Shown here piece after piece: positions 21,725 through 32,859 of a DNA stretch of 64,000 nucleotides (its first letter is position 1; every line of letters starts with the position of its first letter). The DNA is from Gigaspora margarita (Eukaryota; Glomeromycota; Glomeromycetes; Diversisporales; Gigasporaceae), in assembly GCA_009809945.1 (NCBI GenBank), contig WTPW01002071.1, forward strand, positions 1-64,000, written 5' to 3'. Position numbers and translations under genes: made by a program. The notes under the pieces were generated by a model, which had not been told where the DNA came from, ran no database searches, and was given only the letters and a program-made list of their open reading frames with translations.

Positions 21725-22354
21725 GTAAACCTTCTTTGGCCCCTAATTGAAAGTTGTAGAGCTCATTTTCCTGATTCTAATGATAGTTAAATCATCAAAA
21801 TTGGCCCAGTGGATCCCAAGATACTTGGGATCAAAGAAGAGAACATAAGGATCAGCAAATTCACTATTACACAAAGCATAGAAACCACTGTCAAATGAAA
21901 AATTGTGATTTGCACAGAATTTTATTATCACAATTGACTTTGAGTTCAAAAGTAAAGTTGTTTTTTAGCTCAAAAAAATGCTAGTTTCTTAAGACGTATT
22001 TTATTAGTTTCTTAGTAAAAATTTTTACTACAATAAAAAATGTCTCAAAACATATGTAAAGAAAAAAAATAAAGTTAGAAAAAAAGCTGTCAAACGTAAA
22101 ATCGTGATTTGCACAGAATTTTATTATCACAATTGACTTTGGGCTCTTAGTAAACTTGTTCTTTAGCTCAAAATAATGCGAGTCTCTTAAGATGAGTTTT
22201 ATTAGTTTCTTAGTAAAAATTTTCACTATGATAAAAAACTTTTCAAATTAAAAAAAATGATAGTTTGTGTAATAGTAAATTTGCTGATCATTATGTTCTC
22301 TTCTTTGATCCCAAGTATCTTGGGATCTACTGGACCAATTTTGGTAATTTAACT
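21725..22354. repeat. Inner foldback element, left arm and right arm start
   Basis: Left arm 21725-21885 contains CTAATTGAAAGTTGTAGAGC, then TTGGCCCAGTGGATCCCAAG, then GATACTTGGGATCAAAGAAG. The right arm is its reverse complement: 22262-22354 and, after the hAT insertion 22355-24639, 24648-24720. Between the arms are two direct copies (21890-22040 and 22085-22240) of a block with GTGATTTGCACAGAATTTTA, itself followed by TTAGTTTCTTAGTAAAAATT. Non-coding. Confidence 0.7.
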
Positions 22355-23558
22355 TAGTGTTCTGCAGATCCAATCCAAAGATCCGGATCTGATCCAGATC
22401 CGGTAGTCAGATTGGGTCCAGATCCGTGATTTATAGAATCTGCCAAATTCAAATCCATATTGAGGATCCGATCTGAAAGATCCATTGGATCTGTTCATGC
22501 TGATTGGCTATATTTAGTAGACTCTGATTGGTTAATTTAGTAATTGTACCTGCATATCATAGGATGACATTCATATGATTGGTTAATCCTTAATCAAAAT
22601 GCATAGTTTTTAAAGATTCATCATTTTAAACATACTAAAAAAATAAAAAAACTTAACATAAGAAGCTTGCAACTAATAGATGCACACCAAAAGGAATTTG
22701 TTACATTTTAAAAATAGATATATAACATGTAAATTGGTATTTATTATTATTAATAAACTGCTTAATCGATTAAATTTCAGTATGTGAATAAATTATTAAT
22801 GATCTATTATTCTTTATTTATTACAATTTAAAATAATTCTATTTGATTTTTAATTATCACAACCTTTATCAAAAACACAACATAACTATTAGCCCATATT
22901 ATCGACCTACTATACTAATTAACCCAAAAGTTACATTTATTACTCTAGTAGTATAATTCTATAAATGTAAAATACACAGTAAACATTAGTCAAACCTATT
23001 ATTATTGTAATATATAGCATATTAAACAATAAACTCAAAGTTCTAAGTTTAAAGCTTACATATAATATCTCAAATCTTCTTTTTTTTTACTGCTTTTGGT
23101 ATTTAAAGTTTATATATAGTTAATATAACTAGTACTAGTAGTATTATAATAAAAATATTCACTTCTAAGTAAAGTTCTTGGAGAGGTGGATTATTTTGGT
23201 TTAATTTAATAGTGAATATCCATTTGTTTAGAGTTAGAATTTGCTTTCATGCGAGTTTTTGGTTAGTAAAACGTTACATTCCTTAAAGCGTATAAATAAG
23301 TTACCCAGGCAATTTATTTATATTAGCCTAGGGCTGGGGGCATAGCAAATTTTTGGGGCATGCCCCCTATATAGATTTTAATTGGTCAATCTATTTAACT
23401 ATTAAACTCAATGCTTTTAGTTGGCTAGTTTTAGTGCATTTGATCTAGTAATAAATTGTAAAGTGCTGCCTTTGTAGTATTAGTTATTTAAGATTTCTCT
23501 GTAAGTAAATACTAACATTCTTTAAGATCTGTTTTTTAAATAGAATATTACTGCATTA

Positions 23559-23658
23559 CATTGGCAAAAATTAAAAAATTCGTCACGTTGAATGGCAGTT
23601 CAATTGACATTCAAATCATGCTATTCAACATGGCGAATTTTCTAATTTTTACTAGTGT
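23559..23658. mobile_element. 100-bp hairpin MITE with TA target
   Basis: Nearly all of it is inverted: CATTGGCAAAAATTAAAAAA then TTCGTCACGTTGAAT against ACACTAGTAAAAATTAGAAA then ATTCGCCATGTTGAAT (right, reverse complement). Flanked by TA at 23557-23558 and 23659-23660. Confidence 0.65.
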
Positions 23659-24089
23659 TATGTCCTCAAGCAGCTTTAATGTGCAGATATGTTATGACCA
23701 AGATTTGTGAAAAAGGTTCATAAGATCGGTTAGTATAAATTATTGTCTAGTTAATTAAATTTGTCACACTTGTATTACTCATTAATGCTTACTAATGATG
23801 AGATTGCGCAAAAATTTAACAGTTCCATGATTTTTATCCAATCCTGATTGTAAGATCAGTGTAAAATTAAAGGCGAAAAAAAAGAAACCCACAAAACTTC
23901 ATAAATTGCAAGAGAAATTAGCCTTTGGTTATTAAATAAAAGTTTCAGCACAAAAATTTCTGTAGAGCACTGCATAAAGTACTCAGGATCTTATTCAAGA
24001 ATCTCATTTTTAAAATTGAATAGTACTGGGTACTATTCACGAACCCAGTGATTTTATTGATGGAGAAGGTGGGTACTTTATGTAGTAGG

Positions 24090-24134
24090 TAGGGATGTTA
24101 ACAGAGTGCTCTGGTGTGGTATGGTGTATAATTG
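24090..24134. mobile_element. Truncated hAT end of the 7971-8968 family
   Basis: TAGGGATGTTAACAGAGTGC then TCTGGTGTGGTATGGTGTAT resembles the left end and subterminal words of the element at 7971. No matching right end follows; a small hairpin (AACTTTGTAG ... CTACAAGGTT, about 24151-24180) comes next. Confidence 0.45.
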
Positions 24135-25359
24135 CAAAAAACAAAAGCATAACTTTGTAGCCCTTATTCAGGACTACAAGGTTACACTTTTTTTTTCTGC
24201 AGGCTCGTGCTTATTTGTGAAAAAATTTTTAAAAGTTAATTCATAATTGAGAAATTAAAATTATATTAATTAATTCATTACGTATATGCATTTTAATTAA
24301 CATAAATTGGCCAATCAAATTTTACCTAAAATCACATGATAAGGGCATGCCTTTTAGTCAAAGGTCATGCCCCTATAGGGCATGGCCCTAAGCTTTGTGC
24401 CCCCAACCCTACATTAACCAATTGAAAGTCATCCTATGAAGCTGCATGAGAGTCACCTGGAGTAATTACATATAATGTCAACTAATTATATACTGTTAGT
24501 TGTATAACTATATCAGATCTGGATCTGGATCCGGATCCTTAGTGTTGAATCCGGATCTGAACATGGATCCAATTCGATTTTTCAGATCGGACTCAGATCT
24601 TTAAAAATATCTGTTTGATTCGATCCGTGCGGAACACTAATTTAACTACCATTAGAATCAGAAAAATGAGCTCTACAACTGTTAACTAGGAACCAAAGAA
24701 GGTTTACTTATTAGTTTTAGAGGTAGAATTTTAGTAAATTTATAAGAAATAATGTATTTGTCATACCCTGTGATATTATATTCATGTCACAGGTCTGTAG
24801 ATTAATACAAAATAGATTAATAACCACCAAGTCAAATTTGATGAACTTTTTTTTTGTTTGAATTTTATAGATTTATAGAATTCAAAAAAAAAATTTCATT
24901 AAATTTGACTTAGTGGTTGTCAAGATAACTTCACTCAAAGTTTCAAAAAATTCAAAATGTTTATCAAAATAGAAGTAGTAACCAAATTTTTTTAAACTTT
25001 GAGCGAAGTTATTTTGACAACTGTCAAGTCAAATTCAATGAACTTTTTTTGTTTGAATTTTATAGACTCATAGAATTCAAAAAAAAAAGTTCATTGAATT
25101 TGACTTTATGCTTGTCAAGATATCTTTGCTCAAAGTTTTAAAAAAAACTCAAAACATCTATCAAAATAAAAATAATAACTATATTTTCTAAACTTTGAGC
25201 GAAGATATCATGACAACCACCAAGTAAAATTCAATGAACTTTTTTTTGTTTGAATTCTATAGATGTATACAATTTAAAAAAAAAAATTTCATCGAATTTG
25301 ACTTGGTGGTTGTCAAGATATCTTTGCTCAAAGTTTCAAACAAATTCAAAATAGGGACC

Positions 25360-25480
25360 GTTAAAGTCAGGCTTGTTAGGGTTAGTTTTTTTGATGCAGT
25401 TAAGGTTAGCAGGCTACATAGATATCAAGAATAGAACTTATGCAATGTGTAGATCAATATGTAAACAGACCTGGCTTTAA
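25360..25480. mobile_element. 121-bp insertion with inverted ends inside array A
   Basis: Interrupts a spacer of the array. Ends GTTAAAGTCAGGCTTGTTAG and GTTAAAGCCAGGTCTGTTTA (right, reverse complement). Contains GTTAGGGTTAG. Target duplication unclear. Confidence 0.5.
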
Positions 25481-26060
25481 CCAATCCCCCAAAACGTCTA
25501 TCAAAATAGAAGTAATAACATTTTGACAACTACAAGTCAAATTCGATGAACTTTTTTTTGTTTTAATTTTATAGATTTATAGAATTCAAAAAAAAAGTTA
25601 ATTAAATTTGACTTGGTGGTTGTCAAGATATCTTCACTCAAAGTTTCAAAAAACTCAAAACATCTATCAAAATAGAAGTAATAATCAAATTTATTTAAAC
25701 TTTAAGTGAAGGTATCTTGACAACCACCAAGTCAAATTTGATGAACTTTTTTTTGTTTGAATTCTATAAATTTATAGTATGCAAAGAAAAAACTTTATCG
25801 AATTTGACTTAGTGGTTGTCAAAATATCTTTGCTCAAAGTTTTAAAAAAAACTCAAAACATCTATCAAAATAGAAATAATAACTAAATTTTCTAAACTTT
25901 AAGCGAAGGTATTATGACAACCACCAAGTCAAATTCAATGAACTTTTTTTTGTTTGAATTCTATAGATGCATACAATTCAAAAAAAAAATTCATTGAATT
26001 TGACTTGGTGGCTGTTAAGATACCTTTGCTCAAAGTTTAGAAAAATTTAGTTATTACTTA

Positions 26061-26348
26061 CCGTATATGCTCAAAAATAAGCACCCCCTCCCAATATGTA
26101 GGGGGTGCTTATTTTCGAATAATTGAATTTTTTGAAAAATTAAAAAACGTACTAATAAAAAGTTGTCCAAATAAAACCAAATTTTACTATAGGTGTAATT
26201 TGATGCTCTGAACACCTTTACTTAATTGCACTTTTGAGGTTTACTTAGTAAAAATTAGACTTTTATATATAGCGACTGTTAACAGATTTTTGAGATTTTG
26301 CAGGGGTGTGCTTATTTTTAGGGGGTGCTTATTTTTGGCGATTTACAG
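26061..26348. mobile_element. TA-target MITE (AATAAGCACCCCCT family), copy 1
   Basis: Inserted in a spacer of array A at TA (26059-26060 and 26349-26350). Ends CCGTATATGCTCAAAAATAA and CTGTAAATCGCCAAAAATAA (right, reverse complement), both running on into GCACCCCCT. A second AATAAGCACACCCC word lies just inside the right end. 288 bp, non-coding. A relative is at 62211-62555. Confidence 0.8.
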
Positions 26349-27827
26349 TATATTTTGTCAGACATTTTGGGTTTGTTTTAAAACTTTAAGCAAAGATATC
26401 TTGACAACGACCAAGTCAAATTTGATGAACTTTTTGTTTTGAATAGTATGCATCTATAAAATTCAAACAAAAAAGTTCATCAAATTTGACTTGGTGGTTG
26501 TCAAGATACCTTCGCTCAAAGTTTAGAAAAATTTGGTTATTACTTCTATTTTGAAAGACGTTTTGAATTTTTTTGAAACTTTGAGTGAAGATATCTTAAC
26601 AACCACCAAGTCAAATTTAATAAACTTTTTTTTTTGAATTCTATNANCCTATAAAATTAAAACAAAAAAAAGTTTATCGAATTTGACTTGGTGCTTGTCA
26701 AGATACCTTCACTCAAAGTTTAGAAAAATTTGGTTATTACTTCTATTTTGATAGATGTTTTGAGTTTGTTTTGAAACTTTGAGCAAAGATATCTTGACAA
26801 CCACCAAGTCAAATTCGATGAACTTTTTTTTTTTAATTGTATACATCTATATAATTCAATCAAAAAAAAGTTTATCAAATTTGACTTGGTGGTTGTCAAG
26901 TTACTTTCGCTCAAAATTTAAAAAAATTTAATTATTATTTCTATTTTGATAGACGTTTTAAGTTTTTTTTAAAACTTTGAGCAAAGATATCTTGACAAGC
27001 AACAAGTCAAATTCGATGAACTTTTTTTAAAAAAATTCTATAAATCTATAGAATTCAAACAAAAAAAAGTTCATCGAATTTGACTTGGTAGTTGTCAAGA
27101 TACCTTTGCTCAAAGTTTAGAAAAATTTAGTAATTACTTCTATTTTGATAAACGTTTTGAATTTTTTGAAACTTTGAGCGAAGATATCTTGACAACCACC
27201 AAGTCAATTTAATAAACTTTTTTTTGAATTTTATAATTCAAACTAAAAAAAAGTTTATTGAATTTGACTTGGTAGTTATTAAAATATCTTTGCTCAAAGT
27301 TTAAAAAAATTTAAGTGGTAAATCACAGATAAAGGATAAAAAATGATGATCATTTTATAATCAATTATGGCGGAATTTAATAGTAAATTTCTATAGTGTG
27401 TGAATAGGGCTTTTCTACATATAAAAGTATTTTTTTACTAAGCAAACCTTTTGTAATTTCTAATTAAACTTTGCAGAACCAACTTTTCTGATTCTAATGA
27501 TAGTTAAATCATTCAAATAACATTAGCATATGACACGATATGAGTATTTGTTGATTGTTTACTATAGGGTTTTTATTATGATCAGAAATGTACGGCATTC
27601 CACTTCTATATAAGGCAATTAGTAAAACTCCACCGATTTGTAATATGAAATTTTGACCCTTTAACTGCAGATTACCACTTAAATCTATTTTGTATTGATC
27701 TACAGACCTGTGACATGAAGGTAATGTCACAGGGTATAACAAATATATTATTCCTATATTAAATACTAAAAATAGAAATTTTTGTGTAACTATAGTGAAA
27801 TAGCAAAATACCATAGTAGAAATAGGC

Positions 27828-28194
27828 ATACCCTTAATAAATTATAATTTCACAATAACAAAAAAAAACAAATAATGTACTAATCTATAAAACTTAAAAT
27901 AGACATCAATCTTATGTCCAGTGATAAAGAGAGATATTATATTTATGCATGTAAGTGAAACACAAAATTGATTACTCAGTAGAACATGGCATGACAGCTA
28001 AATTACGTTATTGATCTTTTTATTAAAAAAATATGTTATAATCATAGTTTTACTTTTCAAATTACAAATTTGATACTCCTGTATCATTATTTTTTAAACT
28101 GATTAACATAACTTTCTGCTAATCTGCTTATATATATGTATAATTTTAGGTTTTAGTTGGTGCCAATCCTGTATTTTTTATTCTTTTATATAGA
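27828..28194. other. Intergenic leader of the Sel1 pseudogene
   Basis: AT-rich. Includes a pyrimidine tract before the ATG at 28195 (TTATTCTTTTATATAGA). No other feature seen. Confidence 0.3.
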
Positions 28195-29461
28195 ATGTCA
28201 AATGAAGAAGAATTACCTAAAATTTATAGCTATATCTTTGATGCTTGTCAAAATTTGGCTAATGCAAAAGCATCTAGAAGCATATATATTGTTGAAGGTT
28301 GTTATCAAATGGAGTTGGAGTTGAAAAGGATGAACATAAAGCATTCATTTGTTATCAAAAATCTGCAAAAATGGGAAATGCTAAAGGAGTATATATGGTT
28401 GAAAATTGTTATTGAAATGGAATTAGAATTGAAAAGGATAAACATAAGGCATTCGTTTATTATCAAAAATCAGCTAAGATGGGTGATTTTGATAGTGTGT
28501 TTCAAGTTGGATATTGTTATTGATATGGAATTGGAGTTAAAGAGAATGAACATAAGGCGTTCATTTATTATCAAAAATCTGCTGGGATAATACTAAAGGA
28601 ACATTTAATGTTGGATATTGTTATATGATAGGAATTGGAGTTGAGCATAAGGCATTCATTTATTATCAACAATCTGCAGGGATGGATAGTTCTAATAGAA
28701 TATTTGCACTTGGTAACTGTTATCAAAATGGAATTGGAGTTGAAAAGGATGAACATAAGGCATTCATTTATTATCAAAAATCTGTAGAAATGGAAAATTC
28801 TAGTGGAATATTTGCACTTGGTAACTGTTATGAGGATGGATTGGAGTTGAAAAGGACGACCATAAAGCATTCATTTATTATTAAAAATTGGCAGAAATGG
28901 GAAATAATAGTAGAATATATTATGTTGGATATTGTTATAAAAATAGAATTGAAGTTAAAAAGGATGAACATAAGACATTCATTTGTTATCAAAAATCTGC
29001 AGAAATGTGAAATACTAGTGGAACATATAATGTTGAATATTGTTATGAAAATGGAATTGGAGTTGAAATGGATAAGCATAAGACATTCATTTATTATCAA
29101 AAAACTGCAAAAATAGAAAATGCTAGTGGAACTTACATGATATTGGATATTGTTATGAAAATGGAATTGGAGTTGAAAAGAATAAACATAAGACATTCAT
29201 TTATTATCAAAAATCTGCTGAGATGGGTAATGCTAAAGGAATATTTAATGTTGGAGATTGCTATCTCAATGGAATTGGAGTTGAAAATGATGAACATAGG
29301 GCATTCATTTATTATCAAAAATCTGCATAAATAGATAATGCTAATAGAACATATTATGTTGGACTTTGTTATAAAAATGGAATTGGAGTTGAAAAGGATA
29401 AATATAAGGCATTTATTTATTATCAAAAATTTGCTGAGATGGGTGATGCTAGTGGAACATA
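28195..29461 (+). pseudogene. Sel1-repeat protein, frameshifted array of about 11 units
   Basis: Starts MSNEEELPKIYSYIFDACQN. Then about eleven 108-bp units follow, whose correct frame is YYQKSAEMGNxxGxxxLGNC then YxNGIGVEKDEHKAF, the 36-residue Sel1 solenoid unit. Markers GGAATTGGAGTTGAAAAGGA recur near 28311, 28418, 28526, 28629, 28733, 28838, 28949, 29053, 29161, 29269 and 29377. The frame is broken repeatedly, often by loss of one A in CAAAATGG (28306) or by short deletions, and stops such as TGA at 29009 and TAA at 29327 occur. Only 28630-28850 keeps the true Sel1 frame for two full units. The array ends abruptly at 29461, where an unrelated dispersed repeat begins. No kinase domain follows. 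The same unit type forms the N-terminus of the gene at 10879. Confidence 0.85.
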
Positions 29462-29462
29462 T

Positions 29463-29582
29463 TGTTGGAGGCAGAAATCTAGGCTAGCATCATGGAACAG
29501 ACAGCCACCAACCAAAAACACCTCATGATATACCCAATGTAAGAGGTAGTATGATTTGGCAAAGCTAAGCATATCAGGTATA
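29463..29582. repeat. Dispersed repeat (GCAGAAATCT...CTCATGATATACCCAATG), copy 1
   Basis: Shares the ordered blocks GCAGAAATCT, TAGCAT, GAACAGACA, CTCATGATATACCCAATG, ATTTGGCAAAGCTAA and TATCAGGTATA with 34922-35050. It begins exactly where the Sel1 array stops and may be the element that truncated it. Followed (29583 and again 29812) by AGGACTCCAAACAT / AGGACCCCAGACATCTCT words also found at 42268. Confidence 0.6.
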
Positions 29583-29997
29583 AGAGGACTCCAAACATTT
29601 CTTATAGAGGTCATAACTGATCTGCATAAATTTAGGCATTTTCGCTACCCCTAAAATCAAGTAAATTTGCTAAAAGTTGGATTATCACATATAAATTTTA
29701 TAGTAATTCACTAAAAACTAAATTATAACATCTAGCATTGGGTAAATAAATATAGAGCAAATTTTTTAAAACTGTAATTAATAAAAATCTATACAAATCT
29801 GTAACAGGACCCCAGACATCTCTAATATAGGTCATAAACAGATAATAATACTATGGTATATATATAGAAAAATTATTTTGAGATTGACGATTATATAAAT
29901 AAAATTTTTATTTTTATTTTATNATGGTGAAACCCACAATGCCTGCTAGTAAAACTTGCATTGATTAGCTAAATTAGATGAAATCTTCATTGATATT
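29583..29997. other. Repeat-derived spacer, no gene
   Basis: Two copies of a GGACYCCARACATYTCTNATA word (29587, 29811) about 225 bp apart followed by AGGTCATAA. Same word at 42268. One ambiguous base at 29923. No coding frame. Confidence 0.35.
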
Positions 29998-30135
29998 TAA
30001 ATATATAAAACCTACTTTTGAATATATAAAATATGTAAATTCGCTTTTGAATATGTAAAACTCCTTTTGAATATATAAAATAAGTAAAACCTATTTTTAA
30101 AATATAAAACCCACTTTTGAATATATAAAATTTGA
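29998..30135. repeat. Minisatellite, about 22-bp unit
   Basis: Roughly six imperfect copies of AAAACCTACTTTTGAATATA followed by TA, varying in length (for example one copy shortened to AAAACTCCTTTTGAATATAT). It borders hairpin array B on its left. Confidence 0.7.
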
Positions 30136-31660
30136 AATGAAAATCTTAACTTAGAGTGAAGATATCTTAGCAACCACTTGATCAAATTCGATGAAAATTT
30201 TTTTATTTGAATTCTATGGATCCATAAATTCAAATAAAAAATTTTCATCGAATTTGATTAGGTGGTTGCCAAGATACCTTTGCTCAAAGTTTTAAAAAAA
30301 AATCAAAACGTCTATTAAAATACAAGCTGTACCAAATTTTTCCAAAACTTTGGGCAAAGGTATCTTAGCAACCGCCTGATCAAATTTGATGAATTTTTTT
30401 TATTTGAATTCTATGGATCCATAGAATTCAAATAAAAAAATTTTCATCAAATTTGATCAAGTGGTTGCAGAGATATCTTTGATCAAAGTTTTAGAGAATT
30501 TCAAAATNCGTATCACATGACAGATACGTTTAAATTTGTTGACAAAACTTTGATCAAGGATATCTCTGCAACCACTTGATCAAATTTGATGAAAATTTTT
30601 TTATTTGAATTCAATAGAACCATAGAATTCAAATAAAAAAATTTTCATCAAATTTGATCAGGTGGTTGCAGAGATATCTTTGATCAAAGTTTTAGAGAAT
30701 TTCAAAACGCGTATCACATGACAGATACGTTTAAATTTTTAANAAANNTTGATCAAGGATATCTCTGCAACCACNTGATCAAATTTGATGAAAATTTTTT
30801 TATTTGAATTCAATAGAACCATAGAATTCAAATAAAAAAAATTTTATCAAATTTGATCAGGTAGTTGCAGAGATATCCTTGATCAGAGTTTTGTCAAAAA
30901 TTTAAATGTATCTGTCATGTGATACACATTTTGAAATTCTCTAAATCAAATTCACTGAAAATTTTTTTATTTGAATTTTATGGATCCATAGAATTCAAAT
31001 AAAAAATTTTCATCGAATTTGATCAGATGGTTGCAGAGATATCTTTGATCAAAGTTTTAGAGAATTTCAAAACGCGTATTACATGACAGATACGTTTAAA
31101 TTTTTAACAAAACTTGATCAAGGATATCTCTGCAACTACCTGATCAAATTTGATAAAAAATTTTTTTATTTGAATTCTACGGTTCTATTGAATTCAAATA
31201 AAAAAATTTTCATCAAATTTGATTAAGTGGTTGCAGAGATATCCTTGATCAAAGTTTTGTCAACAAATTTAAATGTATCTGTTATGTGATACGCGTTTTG
31301 AAATTCTCTAAAACTTTGATCAAAGATATCTCTGCAACTACTTGATCAAATTCGATGAAAATTTTTTTATTTGAATTCTATGGATCCAGAATTCAAATAA
31401 AAAAAAATTTTATTGAATTTGATCAGGTGGTTGCAGAGATATCTATGATCAAAGTTTTGTCAAAAATTTAAACGTATCTGTCATGTGAAAGGCGTTTTGA
31501 AATTCTCTAAAACTTTGATCAAAGATATCTTTGCAACCACTTGATCAAATTTGATGAAAATTTTTTTATTTGAATTCTATGGATCNATAGAATTCAAATA
31601 AAAAAAATTTCATCAAATTTGATCAGGTGGTTGCTAAGATACTTTCGCTCAATGTTTTGG
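30136..31660. repeat. Hairpin array B: about 8 palindromic units
   Basis: Hairpins near 30165, 30365, 30560, 30765, 30945, 31130, 31330 and 31535, about 195 bp apart. Arms are like CCACTTGATCAAATTTGATG / CATCAAATTTGATCAGGTGG around TTGAATTCTATGGATCCATA then GAATTCAA. Spacers hold a second small palindrome CGTATCACATGACAGATACG, in forward orientation near 30510, 30710 and 31075 and inverted (ATCTGTCATGTGATAC) near 30910, 31275 and 31465, so units face both ways. Ambiguous bases (30508, 30743-30748, 30775, 31586) suggest collapsed copies in assembly. Same architecture as arrays A and C but different arm sequence. Non-coding. Confidence 0.85.
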
Positions 31661-32285
31661 AAAAATTTGGCACAGTCAGGTTTCTCTGTGATGAAGAGGA
31701 CAAAAAAATTATGGTACCCACTCTGATTTTTATAAGTTCAAATGAAACAAGTTACTGTGCACTATTAAAAGTGATAGATAACTGTATGAAATTTTACTTT
31801 CTAAAATTTCAAGTTATTTGGTTTAATTTTTGTTCCAGAATGGCTTTTTTTCATTTAAAAATATTCAATATTTCTTTGTAGATCACTTTTTTGCATACGT
31901 TTTAAAACATATTTTGACTGTAGAGGCAAATTTTAATAATAAAATGTTAAAAGTCGTCTTATGAAACTAATGTTCTTTTGCCTCATTCTACAACTTTTGT
32001 TAGTAACTCAAAGTTTGATTATCTTAATAAAATTTTGCATAAATAGTTTTGTAAGCTTTTTTTATTTATCTTTCCCAAAAAAGGATAATTTGACAAAAAA
32101 TAAATTATGACAATATAAAAATCCAACCATTTCGCCAAAACTAAAAACAGGACTATTATCTGAATTAACCTTAATTTGCTAAAATTTAAATTAGGACCTT
32201 TAACCAAATTTGGTTCAATTTGCTAGAAAAAAATATGACCTATATCATAGATGTTCGGGTCCTAGTATAAAGTGAGCAGAAGAAA
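31661..32285. other. Flank of array B, no supported gene
   Basis: An 84-codon open frame (31627-31881) begins inside the array and has no family resemblance, so I do not call it. It contains TTTGGCACAGTCAGG, comparable to the GCTGTACCAATTTT words at the edges of array C. Confidence 0.3.
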
Positions 32286-32540
32286 CAGTTTATTTTATTT
32301 AATAGTGAAACCAGAATTAGTTTATCTTTATTTAATGTTTTATCAATCAATATTTTTCTATCTGATCAGTCTATTCATATATGATCTCTGATTGTACTTT
32401 ACATTTCTTTTTATACTATTTTAACTCAAATGGAATTCACTAATTTTTATACTCTATCCCACAATTTTTTTTTAACCCAAATGTTAAAATCATACTATTT
32501 CAAAGACTTCATTGTTTTACATTCAATATTCTTCCTAATT
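32286..32540. repeat. Dispersed 250-bp repeat, copy 1
   Basis: Direct repeat of 35071-35325: shared words include AATTAGTTTATCTTTATTTA, CACTAATTTTTAT, CCCACAATTTTT and AACCCAAATGTTAAAATCA. Both copies lie on the same strand 2.8 kb apart, flanking the Sel1 pseudogene at 33250-34170. Confidence 0.75.
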
Positions 32541-32859
32541 CAGCTAAATTTATTCGATGAATGGGCTGTGTATAAGAAATGGTTTTCCTAGATGTTGATC
32601 ATATTACTTCTAGCAAAATCATCATTACATGGTTCGGACTGATCTATTTTTACTACTAACAATTCTTCTACCTTAATTTTTCATGTTCTATAAAAAATAA
32701 CTATATGATGTTCTGTAAAAAATAACTATATGATGTTCTCTTTCTCTTTTCTTTTTTTTCTAGCTCAACCTTAAAACTAATTTAATTTTCTATTATTATT
32801 TATTTTTTTTTTTAGTAAATCCCTCTGGCTGTGTTGTTATGGGACATCTTTGGACAATA

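Larger units (their letters stand above)
23329..24411. mobile_element. Nested hAT-type MITE, 1.1 kb
   Basis: Ends TAGGGCTGGGGGCATAGCAA and TAGGGTTGGGGGCACAAAGC (right, reverse complement), followed by GGGGCATGCCCC-type palindromes. Flanks TATTAGCC (23321-23328) and CATTAACC (24412-24419) match 6 of 8, so the target duplication is older or partly coincidental. Contains a 100-bp MITE and a fragment of the 7971-type element. Confidence 0.65.
22355..24639. mobile_element. Non-autonomous hAT-type element, 2.3 kb
   Basis: Perfect 8-bp target duplication ATTTAACT (22347-22354 and 24640-24647). Inverted ends TAGTGTTCTGCAGATCC and TAGTGTTCCGCACGGATC (right, reverse complement). Subterminal regions are full of GGATCTGATCCGGATC words in both orientations (22370-22500, 24515-24630). 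Interior non-coding, carrying another hAT-type element (23329-24411). It splits the right arm of the foldback element, whose arm pairing is restored by removing it. Confidence 0.88.
24823..27312. repeat. Hairpin array A: 11 palindromic units, spacer orientation flips
   Basis: Eleven hairpins spaced about 195-205 bp (starting near 24828, 25015, 25215, 25530, 25720, 25915, 26400, 26600, 26795, 26990, 27195, ignoring insertions). Each has arms like CCACCAAGTCAAATTTGATG / CATCGAATTTGACTTGGTGG around a centre TTGAATTCTATAGA / TCTATAGAATTCAA. Spacers have a direction: forward (TCTATCAAAATAGAAGTAAT) in the left five, reversed (TTACTTCTATTTTGATAGA) in the right five, with the turn at the hairpin 25915-26025. 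The array as a whole is therefore also a palindrome. Interrupted by small elements at 25360-25480 and 26061-26348. Includes ambiguous bases (26645, 26647). Non-coding on both strands. Confidence 0.85.
21588..27827. mobile_element. Composite foldback element with nested insertions
   Basis: Outer inverted ends of about 60 bp: the left (21588-21646) and the reverse complement of the right (27770-27827) share CTATGGTATTTTGCTATTTC and AAAATTTCTATTTTTAG with few differences. Inside are a second pair of arms (21725-21885 against 22262-22354 plus 24648-24720), and a pair at 24745-24822 against 27685-27765 (both with CATACCCTGTGA and CATGTCACAGGTCTGTAGAT). A hairpin array (24823-27312) and later insertions lie within. 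A detached arm copy (TTTCTGATTCTAATGATAG) sits near 27487-27505. No coding capacity. No clear target duplication at the outer ends. Confidence 0.65.

Noticed and set aside
22355..22500. Cluster of GGATCC/GGATCTGATCC as bacterial regulatory sites or vector sequence
   Set aside because: Explained as subterminal repeats of a hAT-type element with a perfect 8-bp target duplication.
25234..26914. Short open frames inside hairpin array A
   Set aside because: Entirely repeat sequence; not conserved between units.
28571..29426. Minus-strand open frames rich in FLIINECLMFILFNSNS
   Set aside because: They are the reverse strand of the Sel1 repeat units; the repeat happens to lack stops there. No independent start, composition is strongly biased.
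24823..31660. CRISPR array
   Set aside because: Regular spacing of about 200 bp and repeats up to 100 bp do not fit the 24-40 bp repeat and spacer sizes; spacers are copies of each other; genome is eukaryotic.
31627..31881. 84-codon plus-strand frame at the end of hairpin array B
   Set aside because: Starts inside a palindromic repeat, no motif, no splice or promoter context.
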